DNA of 64,000 bases, taken from the NCBI RefSeq assembly GCF_003570715.1, contig NZ_QXXQ01000004.1:62001-126000 (forward strand), written 5' to 3'. Shown here in pieces: positions 31,217-39,650 of this stretch. Every line of letters begins with the position of its first letter. Positions within the stretch are counted from its first letter, which is position 1. This stretch comes from Gemmobacter lutimaris. GTDB lineage: Bacteria > Pseudomonadota > Alphaproteobacteria > Rhodobacterales > Rhodobacteraceae. The notes beneath the pieces were generated by a model that had not been told where the DNA came from, made no database searches, and saw only the letters and a program-made list of their open reading frames with translations. The position numbers and the translations under genes were made by a program.

Positions 31217-32203
31217 TTACAGCATCCCCGGCACCACCTGATCCGGCGGGCGGTGGCCATCGGCGAAGGTCTTGATATTGATCAAAACCTTCTCGCCCAT
31301 CTCGACCCGGCCCTCGACGGTGGCCGAACCCATATGCGGCAGCAGGACGACATTGTTCATCTCGCGCAGGCGCGGGTTCACCTCATGGCCATGCTCGAAC
31401 ACATCCAGCCCGGCGCCCGCGATCTCGCCCGCGCGCAGGCCGCGCGTCAGGGCGTTCTCGTCGATCACCTCGCCCCGCGAGGTGTTCACCACCACTGCGC
31501 TGGGTTTCAGCAGTTTCAGACGCCGTGCATTCAGCAGATGGAAGGTCGAGGGCGTATGCGGGCAGTTGACCGAAATGATGTCCATGCGGGCGATCATCTG
31601 GTCAAGGCTTTCCCAATAGGTCGCCTCCAGTTCCTGCTCGATCGAAGGGTGGACCTTGCGACGGTTGTGATAGTGGATCTGCATGCCGAAGACCCGCGCG
31701 CGGCGCGCGACAGCCTGGCCGATTCGCCCCATGCCAAGGATACCCAGACGTCGCCCGCCGATCCGGCCGCCCAGATGTGCCATCGGGGACCAGCCGCTCC
31801 AGCGTCCGGCCTGCATCTCGGCCATGCCCTCGGGGATACGGCGCACGACGCCCAGAATCAGCCCCATCACCATGTCGGCGGTATCTTCTGCCCCGACGCC
31901 GGGTGTATTCGATACCAGAATCCCGCGCGAGCGGGCGGTGGCCACGTCGATGTGATCGACCCCCGCGCCATAGTTGGCGATCAGCTTCAGCCGCTCGCCC
32001 GCCTGTCCCAACAGGCCAGCGTCGATCTGGTCGGTCACGCAGGGCACCAGCACATCGCAGCGTTTCATCGCATCGGCCAGTTCATCGCGCGACATCCGAA
32101 TGTCCGGGTCGCGCAATTCGACGTCGAACAGTTCCTTCATCCGGGTTTCGACGACCTCGGGCAGTCGTCGCGTCACGATGACGCTCAGGCGTTTGGCGGG
32201 CAT
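31217..32203 (-). CDS. D-2-hydroxyacid dehydrogenase (glyoxylate/hydroxypyruvate reductase type)
   Basis: 328-residue NAD(P)-dependent enzyme of the D-isomer-specific dehydrogenase family. Cofactor loop LGILGMGRIGQAVARRA; catalytic arginine in VVVNTSRGEVID; glutamate in DVFEHGHEVNP; histidine in NNVVLLPHMGSAT. The whole resembles GyaR-type reductases converting glyoxylate or hydroxypyruvate to glycolate or glycerate. The ATG at 32203 has a GGGAGGA ribosome site; the frame is open further upstream but lies in the divergent promoter region. Confidence 0.9.
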   Translation of the reverse strand: MPAKRLSVIVTRRLPEVVETRMKELFDVELRDPDIRMSRDELADAMKRCDVLVPCVTDQIDAGLLGQAGERLKLIANYGAGVDHIDVATARSRGILVSNTPGVGAEDTADMVMGLILGVVRRIPEGMAEMQAGRWSGWSPMAHLGGRIGGRRLGILGMGRIGQAVARRARVFGMQIHYHNRRKVHPSIEQELEATYWESLDQMIARMDIISVNCPHTPSTFHLLNARRLKLLKPSAVVVNTSRGEVIDENALTRGLRAGEIAGAGLDVFEHGHEVNPRLREMNNVVLLPHMGSATVEGRVEMGEKVLINIKTFADGHRPPDQVVPGML

Positions 32204-32396
32204 ATGTCCTCCCTCGACTTTCGAGACCGGCACTTCCAAATCGGTCTTCTTGCTGGCAAAGTGCCGCCTTACGGGGCGGGCTACAAGCCCCGAGTAACAA
32301 TGTTGCGTCGATATGCGCGAAACATGGGCAGAATATTTCTCCGGGGGCGGTTGTGCCGGTCCCGGCGGGTGAATTGGCAGGCGGAAGCGGACGGAT
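32204..32396. promoter_or_regulatory. Divergent promoter region between hydroxyacid dehydrogenase and SH3 protein genes
   Basis: 193 bases without a gene. Inverted repeats seen: CGGCACTT (32228-32235) with AAGTGCCG (32259-32266), and CGGGGC with GCCCCG around 32272-32292. An AT-richer patch at 32325-32340 could hold a promoter, but no consensus pair is convincing. Confidence 0.35.
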
Positions 32397-33038
32397 ATGG
32401 ACATGCGAACGGGAAGCGGCATGCGGCTGGCGGCGGTTTTGATGACCGGATGGATGATGCTGGGTCAGGCGACTTGGGCGCAAAGCTCGGCCGAGGGCGG
32501 GCTTGAGCCCGTTGAGGGCAGCGAGACGGTGCCTGAACAGGTGGCACCCGAGCCGCAACCCGAGGTCGCGCCCGTTGAGACTGCCGTGCCGCAACAGACC
32601 GCCCAGCCGGGCCGGGGGCAGGTGACCAACCTTCCGCTGCCGCGCTATGTCACGCTCAAGACCGGCGAGGGCAATGCCCGGCGCGGGCCGGGGCTCAGCC
32701 ATCGTATCGACTGGGTGTTCAAGCGCGCCGGGATGCCGTTGAAGGTGACCGCGGAATACGAAAACTGGCGCCGGGTCGAGGATCAGGAAGGTTTTGGCGG
32801 CTGGGTGCATTACTCGCTGCTGTCGGGCGTGCGTTCCGTTGTGATCATGGCAGAGCTTGCGGATTTCCGCGCCGGCCCCGATCCGCAGGCCGAGGTGGTG
32901 GCCCGTGCCGAACGCGGCGTGGTGGCGCGCGTTCAGCAGTGCACACCCGACTGGTGCCGGATCAGCGCCGAAGGGGAAAAGGGCTGGGTGATCAAGGCGG
33001 CGCTTTGGGGCGTGGACCTTGGCGAGGTCGTCGAATAA
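32397..33038 (+). CDS. Exported SH3-domain protein
   Basis: 213 residues. A signal peptide (MRLAAVLMTGWMMLGQATWAQ after a short basic stretch) precedes a Pro/Glu-rich linker (about residues 32-78) and two bacterial SH3-like repeats (YVTLKTGEGNARRGPGLSHRIDWVFKRAGMPLKVTAEYENWRRVEDQEGFGGWVHYSLL; AELADFRAGPDPQAEVVARAERGVVARVQQCTPDWCRISAEGEKGWVI). Such domains bind peptidoglycan or partner proteins in the periplasm; no catalytic domain is attached. The first ATG at 32397 is used; 32421 would give the same signal peptide. Confidence 0.85.
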   Translation: MDMRTGSGMRLAAVLMTGWMMLGQATWAQSSAEGGLEPVEGSETVPEQVAPEPQPEVAPVETAVPQQTAQPGRGQVTNLPLPRYVTLKTGEGNARRGPGLSHRIDWVFKRAGMPLKVTAEYENWRRVEDQEGFGGWVHYSLLSGVRSVVIMAELADFRAGPDPQAEVVARAERGVVARVQQCTPDWCRISAEGEKGWVIKAALWGVDLGEVVE

Positions 33039-33042
33039 GGCG

Positions 33043-33675
33043 TCAGGCCGCCATGCGTGCCGCGATCCGCTCGCCCGTGCGCCGGTAGTGCACAGCCAGC
33101 AGGGCGGGGGCCTCGTCTGCCCGTCGCGCCAGTGCCGCCTCGGCCAAAGCCGCATGTTCGCCTTGCACATCCCGCGGCGCGGTATCCCCTGCCAGCACGG
33201 GCGCCCGGTATCGTTCTGTCGCGGCGGACAGCTTGCGCGCAAAATCCAGCAGCCAGCCCGATCCGCAGGCGGCAATCAGCGACAGGTGAAACTCGGCATG
33301 TCGCGCCTCCAGCGCCTCCGGCTCGCCGCGTGCTGCTGCCCGCCCCAGCGCATGCAGCGCGGCGACAATGCCGGCTTCCCAGACATCATCCCCCCGCAGG
33401 ATCGACAGGCGCAGCGCTTCGGTTTCCACCAGAACGCGCGCCTCGATCGCCTCCCACATCTCGGGCAGCGACAGCGGCGCCACGATGAAGCCCTTCATCG
33501 AGGCCGACACCACCAGCCGTTCGGACTGCAACCTGTTCAGCGCCTCGCGCAGGGGCGAGAAGCCCATGTCGTATCGGGACCGAAGCGCCTCCAGCCGCAG
33601 GGGCTGACCCGGCGGCAGGTGACCGCGCATGATGTCGCGGCGCAGGCTGTCATAGGCGGTATCGGCAAGGGTCAT
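33043..33675 (-). CDS. GntR-family regulator (FadR/FCD type) of the gentisate-type locus
   Basis: 210 residues: N-terminal winged helix (YDSLRRDIMRGHLPPGQPLRLEALRSRYDMGFSPLREALNRLQSERLVV) and a C-terminal all-helical FCD ligand domain with metal-binding pattern candidates (ALEARHAEFHLSLI, ERYRAP, QGEHAALAEAAL). AGGAGGA precedes the ATG at 33675. Divergent from the dioxygenase gene, with a 16-bp palindrome between them, so it most likely represses that operon and responds to an aromatic or ring-cleavage acid. Confidence 0.9.
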   Translation of the reverse strand: MTLADTAYDSLRRDIMRGHLPPGQPLRLEALRSRYDMGFSPLREALNRLQSERLVVSASMKGFIVAPLSLPEMWEAIEARVLVETEALRLSILRGDDVWEAGIVAALHALGRAAARGEPEALEARHAEFHLSLIAACGSGWLLDFARKLSAATERYRAPVLAGDTAPRDVQGEHAALAEAALARRADEAPALLAVHYRRTGERIAARMAA

Positions 33676-33725
33676 CACTTCCTCCTGTCTGACATTGCTA
33701 TGCGGCTCTTGGCGCCGCCACAAGA

Positions 33726-33741
33726 AAATTTTCGAAAATTT
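33726..33741. promoter_or_regulatory. Palindrome AAATTTTCGAAAATTT, candidate GntR operator
   Basis: A perfect 16-bp AT-rich palindrome midway between the divergent GntR gene (start 33675) and dioxygenase gene (start 33802). No other symmetric site stands out in this 126-base region. Confidence 0.5.
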
Positions 33742-33801
33742 ATGTTTACATCGCAAATTTCATGCCGCAGTCTTGTTTCAGGTTTGAAAGAGGGCCCAGC
33801 G

Positions 33802-34917
33802 ATGAAGCACGAAAACCACCGCGAGGACGTGGCAGGCCGCGCCAATGTCGAGGATACGCCGGAGCTGCTGGCCTATTACGACGATCTGAACCGTTTCAGC
33901 GCCGGCGCGCTCTGGACCGTGGCCAACAAGATCGAGCCATGGGAGCCGCAAAGCCAGTCGGTGCCGGTGGTCTGGCGCTATGCCGACCTGCGCGACAAGG
34001 TGCTGCGCTCGGTCGATCTGGTGACGCCGGAAAAGGCGGGGCGCCGGGTGATCTATCTGCGCAATCCGGGGCGCGCGGATGTGGCGGCGGCGGTCGGCTG
34101 GCTTTACGCGGGTCTTCAGGTCATGCACCCCGGCGAGGTCGCCAGCGCGCATCGCCATTCCGCCAGCGCCATCCGCTTCATCATGGAAGGGGCGGGCGCC
34201 TATACGGTGGTCGATGGCCACAAGATGACGCTGGGCGCCAATGACTTCGTGCTGACGCCCAATGGCACCTGGCACGAACATGGCGTCGCGGCCGAGGGCA
34301 GCCCCTGCATCTGGCAGGACGGGCTGGATATTCCCTTCGTCAACGCGATGGAGGCGAATTTCTACGAGGTCCACCCCGATCTGTCGCAGGCCGTGGGCTA
34401 TGCCGTTGACGACATGACGAAAACCTGGGGTAATCCGGGCCTCACACCCTATGGCGAGACCTGGACCAAGCGCTACAGCCCCATGTTCAAATACGAATGG
34501 GCGCCGACCTATGAGGCGCTGCTGAAACGCGCGCAATGCACCGATGGCTCGCCCTTTGACGGGGTGATGATGGAATATGTGAACCCGGTCACCAATGGCC
34601 CGGTGATGCAGACCATGGGCGCCAGCATGCAGATGCTGCGTCCGGGCGAACATACCAAGGCGCATCGCCATACCGGCAGCTACCTGTATCACGTCGCCAA
34701 GGGGCGCGGGCATTCCATCATCAACGGCAAACGCTTCGACTGGCAGGAGCGCGACATCTTCTGCGTGCCTTCCTGGGCCTGGCACGAACATGTCAATGCC
34801 TCCGCCTCGGACGACGCCTGCCTGTTCTGCCTGTCCGACATTCCGGTGATGCGGGCGCTCGGTCTCTACCGCGAACAGGCCTTTGGCGAAAACGGCGGCC
34901 ATCAGCCGATACTGTGA
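33802..34917 (+). CDS. Gentisate 1,2-dioxygenase-family bicupin
   Basis: 371 residues, two cupin domains. The family cleaves gentisate (or salicylate/hydroxynaphthoate in relatives) between ring carbons with Fe(II) and O2, giving maleylpyruvate. Cupin 1 has metal ligands H117 and H119 (AHRHSASAIRFIMEGAG) and H158/H160 (WHEHG). Cupin 2 also keeps H288, H290 (AHRHTGSYLYHVAKG) and H328/H330 (WHEHVN). The ATG at 33802 starts the conserved N-terminus; longer frames run into the promoter. Followed seven bases later by an FAH hydrolase, as in gentisate operons. The exact substrate is inferred. Confidence 0.88.
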   Translation: MKHENHREDVAGRANVEDTPELLAYYDDLNRFSAGALWTVANKIEPWEPQSQSVPVVWRYADLRDKVLRSVDLVTPEKAGRRVIYLRNPGRADVAAAVGWLYAGLQVMHPGEVASAHRHSASAIRFIMEGAGAYTVVDGHKMTLGANDFVLTPNGTWHEHGVAAEGSPCIWQDGLDIPFVNAMEANFYEVHPDLSQAVGYAVDDMTKTWGNPGLTPYGETWTKRYSPMFKYEWAPTYEALLKRAQCTDGSPFDGVMMEYVNPVTNGPVMQTMGASMQMLRPGEHTKAHRHTGSYLYHVAKGRGHSIINGKRFDWQERDIFCVPSWAWHEHVNASASDDACLFCLSDIPVMRALGLYREQAFGENGGHQPIL

Positions 34918-34924
34918 GGAAAGA

Positions 34925-35815
34925 ATGAAACTTGTGACTTACCGCGCCTCGGTCGAGGCGGCTGCCCGGCTTGGTGTGATCGACGGTGCCTTCGTGGTGG
35001 ATGCTGGCCGCCTTGGCCTGCCCGACAGCATGCTGGGCCTCATCGAGGCCGGCCCCGCCGCCACCGAGGCCCTGCGCGCGGCACTCCCCGCCGCGCCCTG
35101 GCAGGCGAAGCTGCCGCTGGCGAATGTGACCCTGCTGGCGCCGATCCCGCGGCCGAAGAAGAATATCTTCGGCATCGGACTCAACTATGTCGAACATGTC
35201 GCCGAAAGCGCGAAATCGCTGGACACGTCGAAGGATCTGCCGAAACAGCCGGTGATCTTCTCGAAGCCGCCGACCACGGTGATCGCGCCGGGCGAGCCGA
35301 TCCGCCACAACGGCAAGCTGACCCAACAGCTTGACTGGGAGGTAGAGCTTGCCTGTATCATCGGCACCCGCGCCACCCGTGTGGCGCGCGCCGATGCCCT
35401 GTCGCATGTCTTTGGATATTCGGTGATGATCGACGTCTCTGCCCGCGACAACCGTCGCGCCGGGCAGTGGATCGTCTCGAAAGGCATGGACAGCTTCGCC
35501 CCCTTCGGCCCCTGCATCGTCACCGCCGACGAAATCCCCGATCCGCAGATGCTTGATCTCTGGCTGACGGTCAACGGGGTGGAAAAGCAGCGCTCCAACA
35601 CCCGGCACATGCTGTTCAAGGTCGATGAACTGATCGCCGACATCAGTGCGGGCATCACGCTGGAGCCGGGTGACATCATCGCCACTGGCACGCCGGAAGG
35701 TGTGGGCGCGGGCCGCACGCCACAGGAATGGATGAAGCCCGGCGATACCATCGTGGCCACGGTCGAAGGTATCGGCACCCTGCGCCACCCGGTGATCGAC
35801 GTAACCAACCTCTGA
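34925..35815 (+). CDS. Fumarylacetoacetate hydrolase-family protein, probable ring-cleavage product hydrolase
   Basis: 296 residues. The FAH fold signature KKNIFGIGLNYVEHVAES, QQLDWEVELACIIG (acidic metal ligands), GPCIVTADEIPDPQMLDLWLTVNG and ISAGITLEPGDIIATGTPEGVG is complete. After the dioxygenase it should hydrolyse fumarylpyruvate or, since no maleylpyruvate isomerase gene is visible in this locus, maleylpyruvate directly, to pyruvate and a C4 acid. ATG 34925 follows GAGGAAAG. A GC hairpin repeat after its stop may end or weaken transcription. Confidence 0.88.
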   Translation: MKLVTYRASVEAAARLGVIDGAFVVDAGRLGLPDSMLGLIEAGPAATEALRAALPAAPWQAKLPLANVTLLAPIPRPKKNIFGIGLNYVEHVAESAKSLDTSKDLPKQPVIFSKPPTTVIAPGEPIRHNGKLTQQLDWEVELACIIGTRATRVARADALSHVFGYSVMIDVSARDNRRAGQWIVSKGMDSFAPFGPCIVTADEIPDPQMLDLWLTVNGVEKQRSNTRHMLFKVDELIADISAGITLEPGDIIATGTPEGVGAGRTPQEWMKPGDTIVATVEGIGTLRHPVIDVTNL

Positions 35816-35828
35816 TCCTTGCCCCTTT

Positions 35829-35880
35829 CATCTGTTCAAAAATATCCTCGGGGGGTCTCGGGGGGCAGACAGCCCCCGGC
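35829..35880 (+). repeat. AT-rich/GC-hairpin intergenic repeat, single copy
   Basis: CATCTGTTCAAAAATATCCT then a G run and the hairpin GGGGGC-AGACA-GCCCCC (35861-35877). The same layout, including the AGACA loop, occurs at 28277-28327 and inverted at 28080-28148. It lies between the FAH gene and the nitrilase gene. Confidence 0.75.
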
Positions 35881-35901
35881 CTTTTTAACGGGAATCACCG
35901 C

Positions 35902-36828
35902 ATGACCCTGAAAGTCGCCGTCGCACAACTTGCCTCCGATCCGCTGTCGGCGCTGAACGCCGCGGAAAAGGCCGCTGCCGCCATCCGTGAGGCCGCAGGT
36001 CATGGGGCCCGCCTGATCGTCTTTCCCGAAGCCTATCTGGGCGGCTACCCCAAGGGCGCCAGCTTCGGCGCCCCGATCGGGATGCGCAAACCCGAGGGGC
36101 GCGCGGCCTTCGCCCGCTACCATGCGGCGGCCATCGACCTTGACGGGCCGGAACTGGCGCTGCTGGCCGAAGCCTGTGCCGAAACGGGCGCCTTCGTCGT
36201 GGTCGGCGTGATCGAACGCGATGGCGCCACGCTTTACTGCACCGCCGTTTACCTCGACGGCGCCAAAGGCATTGTCGGCAAGCACCGCAAGCTGATGCCC
36301 ACCGCCGCCGAGCGGCTGGTCTGGGGCTTCGGCGATGGCTCCACCATGCCCGCCTTCAAGACCGATTTCGGCACCATCGGTGCGGTGATCTGCTGGGAAA
36401 ACTACATGCCCGCCCTCAGGATGCATATGTATGACCAGGGCGTCACGCTTTACTGCGCCCCCACCGCCGACGACCGCGATACCTGGCTGCCGACCATGCG
36501 CCACATCGCCATGGAGGGGCGCTGCTTCGTGCTGACCGCCTGTCAGCACATCACCCGCGCCGCCTTCGGGCCGGATCACGAAAGCGCGCTGGGCGACGAC
36601 CCCAATACGGTGATGATGCGCGGCGGATCGGCCATCGTCGGGCCGCTGGGGCAGGTGCTGGCCGGGCCGGATTTCAACGGCGAGACCATCCTTTACGCCA
36701 ATCTCGACACCGCCGAAGTGATGCGCGCCAAGTTTGACTTCGACGTGACCGGCCATTACGCCCGTCCCGATGTGTTCCGGCTGGAGGTGGATACCCGCCC
36801 GAAACGCGCCGTGACAAAGGTGGAATGA
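35902..36828 (+). CDS. Nitrilase-type carbon-nitrogen hydrolase
   Basis: 308 residues with the catalytic triad of true nitrilases: E43 (IVFPEAYLGGYPKG), K130 (GKHRKLMPTAAERLVWGFGDGS) and C164 (AVICWENYMPALRM). The YPKG and CWENYMP forms place it in the nitrilase/cyanide-hydratase branch that converts nitriles to carboxylic acids and ammonia, rather than among amidases. It follows the ring-cleavage genes after a repeat element and abuts the flavin reductase gene. Natural substrate unknown. Confidence 0.9.
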   Translation: MTLKVAVAQLASDPLSALNAAEKAAAAIREAAGHGARLIVFPEAYLGGYPKGASFGAPIGMRKPEGRAAFARYHAAAIDLDGPELALLAEACAETGAFVVVGVIERDGATLYCTAVYLDGAKGIVGKHRKLMPTAAERLVWGFGDGSTMPAFKTDFGTIGAVICWENYMPALRMHMYDQGVTLYCAPTADDRDTWLPTMRHIAMEGRCFVLTACQHITRAAFGPDHESALGDDPNTVMMRGGSAIVGPLGQVLAGPDFNGETILYANLDTAEVMRAKFDFDVTGHYARPDVFRLEVDTRPKRAVTKVE

Positions 36829-37458
36829 ATGCGCTTTGACCTCGACAAGATCGACACCGCCATCGCCTACAAGCTGATGGCGGCGACGGTGGTGCCCCGG
36901 CCTATCGGCTGGGTTACGACATTGGACCGCGAAGGCCGGATCAACGCCGCGCCCTACAGCTTTTTCAACGTCATGGGGACCGAGCCGCCGGTGGTGGCGC
37001 TGGGGATCCTTGGCGATGCGCAGCGCGGCTTCAAGGACAGCGCGCGCAATATCCTCGACACCGGGGAGTTTGTGGTGAACCTCGTGCCCGAGGCGCTGGC
37101 GCCGCAGATGAATGTGACCGCCGTTGATGCCCCGCCGGGGGTGGACGAGCTGGAACTGGCGGGCCTCACCCCGGCGGTCTCGGCCCATGTGAAGCCGCCG
37201 CGCATTGCCGAAAGCCCGGTCAGCTTTGAATGCGTCAACCATTCGACCGTGGTGACCGGCCCGCATCAGGCACTGGTCGTCGGCCGTGTGCTGGCCATCC
37301 ATATCGCCGACGCCTTCGTGAAGGATGCCGCGCGGGGCCATGTCGATACGCCGGGCCTGAACCTCGTCGGCCGCGGCTTCGGCGCGACCTATATCCGCAG
37401 CCAGGACACGTTTGAAATGCCGCGCCCGACCTGGGCAACCTTCAAACGCTCGTCATGA
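36829..37458 (+). CDS. Flavin reductase-like (DIM6/NTAB) FMN-binding protein
   Basis: 209 residues of the flavin-reductase-like split-barrel family: VVPRPIGWVTTLDREGRINAAPYSFFNVMGTEPPVVALGI is the FMN-binding core, with RNILDTGEFVVNLV after it. The ATG begins immediately after the nitrilase stop codon with no gap, so the two are coupled. It could supply reduced flavin to a monooxygenase or act itself as an oxidoreductase; no monooxygenase partner is visible nearby. The 3' end overlaps the convergent GMC gene by 17 bases. Confidence 0.85.
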   Translation: MRFDLDKIDTAIAYKLMAATVVPRPIGWVTTLDREGRINAAPYSFFNVMGTEPPVVALGILGDAQRGFKDSARNILDTGEFVVNLVPEALAPQMNVTAVDAPPGVDELELAGLTPAVSAHVKPPRIAESPVSFECVNHSTVVTGPHQALVVGRVLAIHIADAFVKDAARGHVDTPGLNLVGRGFGATYIRSQDTFEMPRPTWATFKRSS

Positions 37459-39052
37459 TCTTTTGCGCGCCCAGCCAGCCCATGAGGATGGCGGGCGCGT
37501 TGGTATTGCCTGCGATCAGGTTCGGGAAGCTGGAGGCGTCGATCACCCGCAGCGCCTCTACCCCCCGCACCCGAAGCAGCGGGTCCAGAACGCTGGTCGC
37601 TGCATCGCTGCCCATCCGGCAGGTGCAGGAGGGGTGATATACGGTCCCCGAGCGTTTGCGGAAATCCTCGATCAGCGCCGCATCGGTGCTGACCTCCGGC
37701 CCAGGGCGCAGTTCCTCGGCAATGACTGCCGCCATGGCGGGCTGTGCCGCCAGATGCCGCAGATATTTCACCGCCAGCAGCATCTCCGCCACATCGTGAT
37801 CGGTGCTGAAGGCATTGGCGACGATCTCGGGGTGTGCCAGCGGATCGGGCGATTTCAGCCGGATATGCCCGCGCGAGGTCGGACGGCAGTTCGACAGGCC
37901 CAGTGACAGGCCGGGGAAGGGATCGGGCGTCAGGATCGGGCGCTCGCCGTCCCTTGGCAGCAGCGTGGAAAACGCCTGCATGTAAAGCTGCATGTTGGGG
38001 CGCGGCTCTGCGGCGCTGGTGCGGAAGAACCCACCCGCATGGTTGATGGATTTCGCCAGCGGCCCGCCGCCCCCAAGGAAATACTGCATCCCCGCCCGCA
38101 ACTTTCCCCACCACGGGCGCAGCTCATCGTTATAGGTCGGCACCTTCATGCGGAAGGTGTAGTTGATACCCTGATGGTCGCTCAGATGCGCGCCGACATT
38201 CGGATTGTCATGCAGGACCGGGATGCCCAGCCCCTGCAACAGCGCGCCCGGCCCGATGCCCGACAGTTGCAGAAGCTGCGGTGAGTTCACGGCACCGCCT
38301 GACAGGATGACCTCGCCCTTCGTGCGCAGGCTGTGGGTGGCATTGCCCTGCCGGTATTCCACCCCCACCGCGCGGCGGCCCTCGAACAGCACCCGCGTCA
38401 CCTGCGCCTTTGTGATGACCCGCAGGTTCGGCCGCTTCATGGCCGGGCGCAGGAAGGCCCGCGCCGCCGAATTGCGCCGCGCCCCCTTGATCGTCATCTG
38501 ATAGACCCCGGCACCTTCCTGTGACAGGCCGTTGAAATCGGGGGTGGTGGGCAGCCCTGCCTCGGCGCAGGCTTCCAGATAGTTGTGCACGAGCGGATGC
38601 AAGCCTGTCCGGTTGGCCGAGATGAACAGCGGGCCACCGCGTCCGCGAAACACATCCGCCCCGGCCTCGTTATCCTCGATGGCGCGATAGGCGGGCAGGG
38701 CCTCCGACCAGCCCCAGCCCGGCGCGGCTTGGCCCCATTCTTCGTAATCCGCGTGATGCCCCCGGATCCAGACCATCGCATTGATCGAGGACGACCCCCC
38801 CAGCAGCCGCCCCCGCGGCCAGTGATCGCGCTGGCCCGCCAAGCCGGGATCAGGTTCGGTTTTGTAAAGCCAGTTGACCGCAGGGTCATAGAAGAGCTTT
38901 CCATAACCCAAAGGAAGCTGGACATAAAACCGCGCGTCGCTGCCACCTGCCTCAATCAGTGTGACACGGAATTTGCCGGATTCCGTCAAGCGATAGGCCA
39001 AAGCACAACCGGCCGATCCAGCCCCCACGATGATAAAATCGCTGTCGTTCAT
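37442..39052 (-). CDS. GMC-family FAD-dependent alcohol/choline dehydrogenase
   Basis: 536 residues. FAD loop FIIVGAGSAGCALAYRLTESG at the N-terminus, GMC signature 1 WPRGRLLGGSSSINAMVWIRG, signature 2 GEVILSGGAVNSPQLLQLSGIG, and C-terminal catalytic segment YHPSCTCRMGSD with GNTNAPAILMG. The family oxidises primary alcohols including choline and polyethylene glycols; the substrate cannot be assigned. The ATG at 39052 (MNDSDF) is preferred to an upstream one because it directly precedes the FAD motif. Monocistronic. Confidence 0.9.
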   Translation of the reverse strand: MNDSDFIIVGAGSAGCALAYRLTESGKFRVTLIEAGGSDARFYVQLPLGYGKLFYDPAVNWLYKTEPDPGLAGQRDHWPRGRLLGGSSSINAMVWIRGHHADYEEWGQAAPGWGWSEALPAYRAIEDNEAGADVFRGRGGPLFISANRTGLHPLVHNYLEACAEAGLPTTPDFNGLSQEGAGVYQMTIKGARRNSAARAFLRPAMKRPNLRVITKAQVTRVLFEGRRAVGVEYRQGNATHSLRTKGEVILSGGAVNSPQLLQLSGIGPGALLQGLGIPVLHDNPNVGAHLSDHQGINYTFRMKVPTYNDELRPWWGKLRAGMQYFLGGGGPLAKSINHAGGFFRTSAAEPRPNMQLYMQAFSTLLPRDGERPILTPDPFPGLSLGLSNCRPTSRGHIRLKSPDPLAHPEIVANAFSTDHDVAEMLLAVKYLRHLAAQPAMAAVIAEELRPGPEVSTDAALIEDFRKRSGTVYHPSCTCRMGSDAATSVLDPLLRVRGVEALRVIDASSFPNLIAGNTNAPAILMGWLGAQKIMTSV

Positions 39053-39140
39053 CGCACCGTCATCCTGCCGTTTCAAAGCAGATTAACGGTTCGGTTGACT
39101 GGAGCCTTCCTTGTCTGCGACAGGAAATGTCGTAGTTGGG

Positions 39141-39608
39141 TCAGGTTTCTACCGCGAATTCCGGTGCATGATGCACAGGAAAATTCACCGACCGGGCAAC
39201 GAAACAGACTTCGGGGATACGATGGTGCAAGGCCTCGGCCAAGGCCAGATCGGTTCCGGCCGCCACCTGGATACGGGGGCGCAGCGTGGCCGCAACGAAC
39301 CTCCCCGCACCGCCCGCGCCAACCTCGCCATGCCCGACAGGGGTGTCCTCATAGCCGGTTACCACCACCCCGGCTTCCGCCGCATAATGCAGATACCATA
39401 GCATATGACAGGCGCTCAGCGCGGACAGCAGCAGATCCTCGGGGTTCATCTTGCCCCGGTCGCCCCCCAGCAGCGGGTCGTTGGAGCAATGCACCAGCGG
39501 CTTGCCCGGCACCGCAATATCCCATGTCCGGTCATAGCCGCGATAGCTGACCGTTCCCGCGCCACGGTTGCCGGTCCAGACGATGCGGCTGGTATAGTCA
39601 TGCGTCAT
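39141..39608 (-). CDS. OsmC-family peroxide-reducing protein
   Basis: 155 residues with the two reactive cysteines of the OsmC/Ohr fold in LVHCSNDPLLGGDRGKMNPEDLLLSALSACHMLWYLHYAAEAGV. Such proteins reduce organic hydroperoxides with lipoyl or thiol donors. Divergent from a GntR regulator across 58 bases containing a perfect palindrome, so likely under its control. Confidence 0.85.
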   Translation of the reverse strand: MTHDYTSRIVWTGNRGAGTVSYRGYDRTWDIAVPGKPLVHCSNDPLLGGDRGKMNPEDLLLSALSACHMLWYLHYAAEAGVVVTGYEDTPVGHGEVGAGGAGRFVAATLRPRIQVAAGTDLALAEALHHRIPEVCFVARSVNFPVHHAPEFAVET

Positions 39609-39634
39609 GGTCGCTTCCTTCCCTGATCGAATCG

Positions 39635-39650
39635 TGTATACATGTATACA
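39635..39650. promoter_or_regulatory. Palindrome TGTATACATGTATACA, GntR operator
   Basis: A perfect 16-bp palindrome in the gap between the divergent osmC-like gene and the GntR gene. The TGTATACA half matches the GT-N-AC style of GntR/FadR-type sites, so autoregulation and control of the osmC-like gene are likely. Confidence 0.7.

Noticed and set aside
37442-37458. Overlap of the flavin reductase and GMC genes as a sign of frameshift or truncation
   Set aside because: Both proteins reach their expected C-termini; a short convergent overlap is normal in compact genomes. The same holds for 40275-40287.
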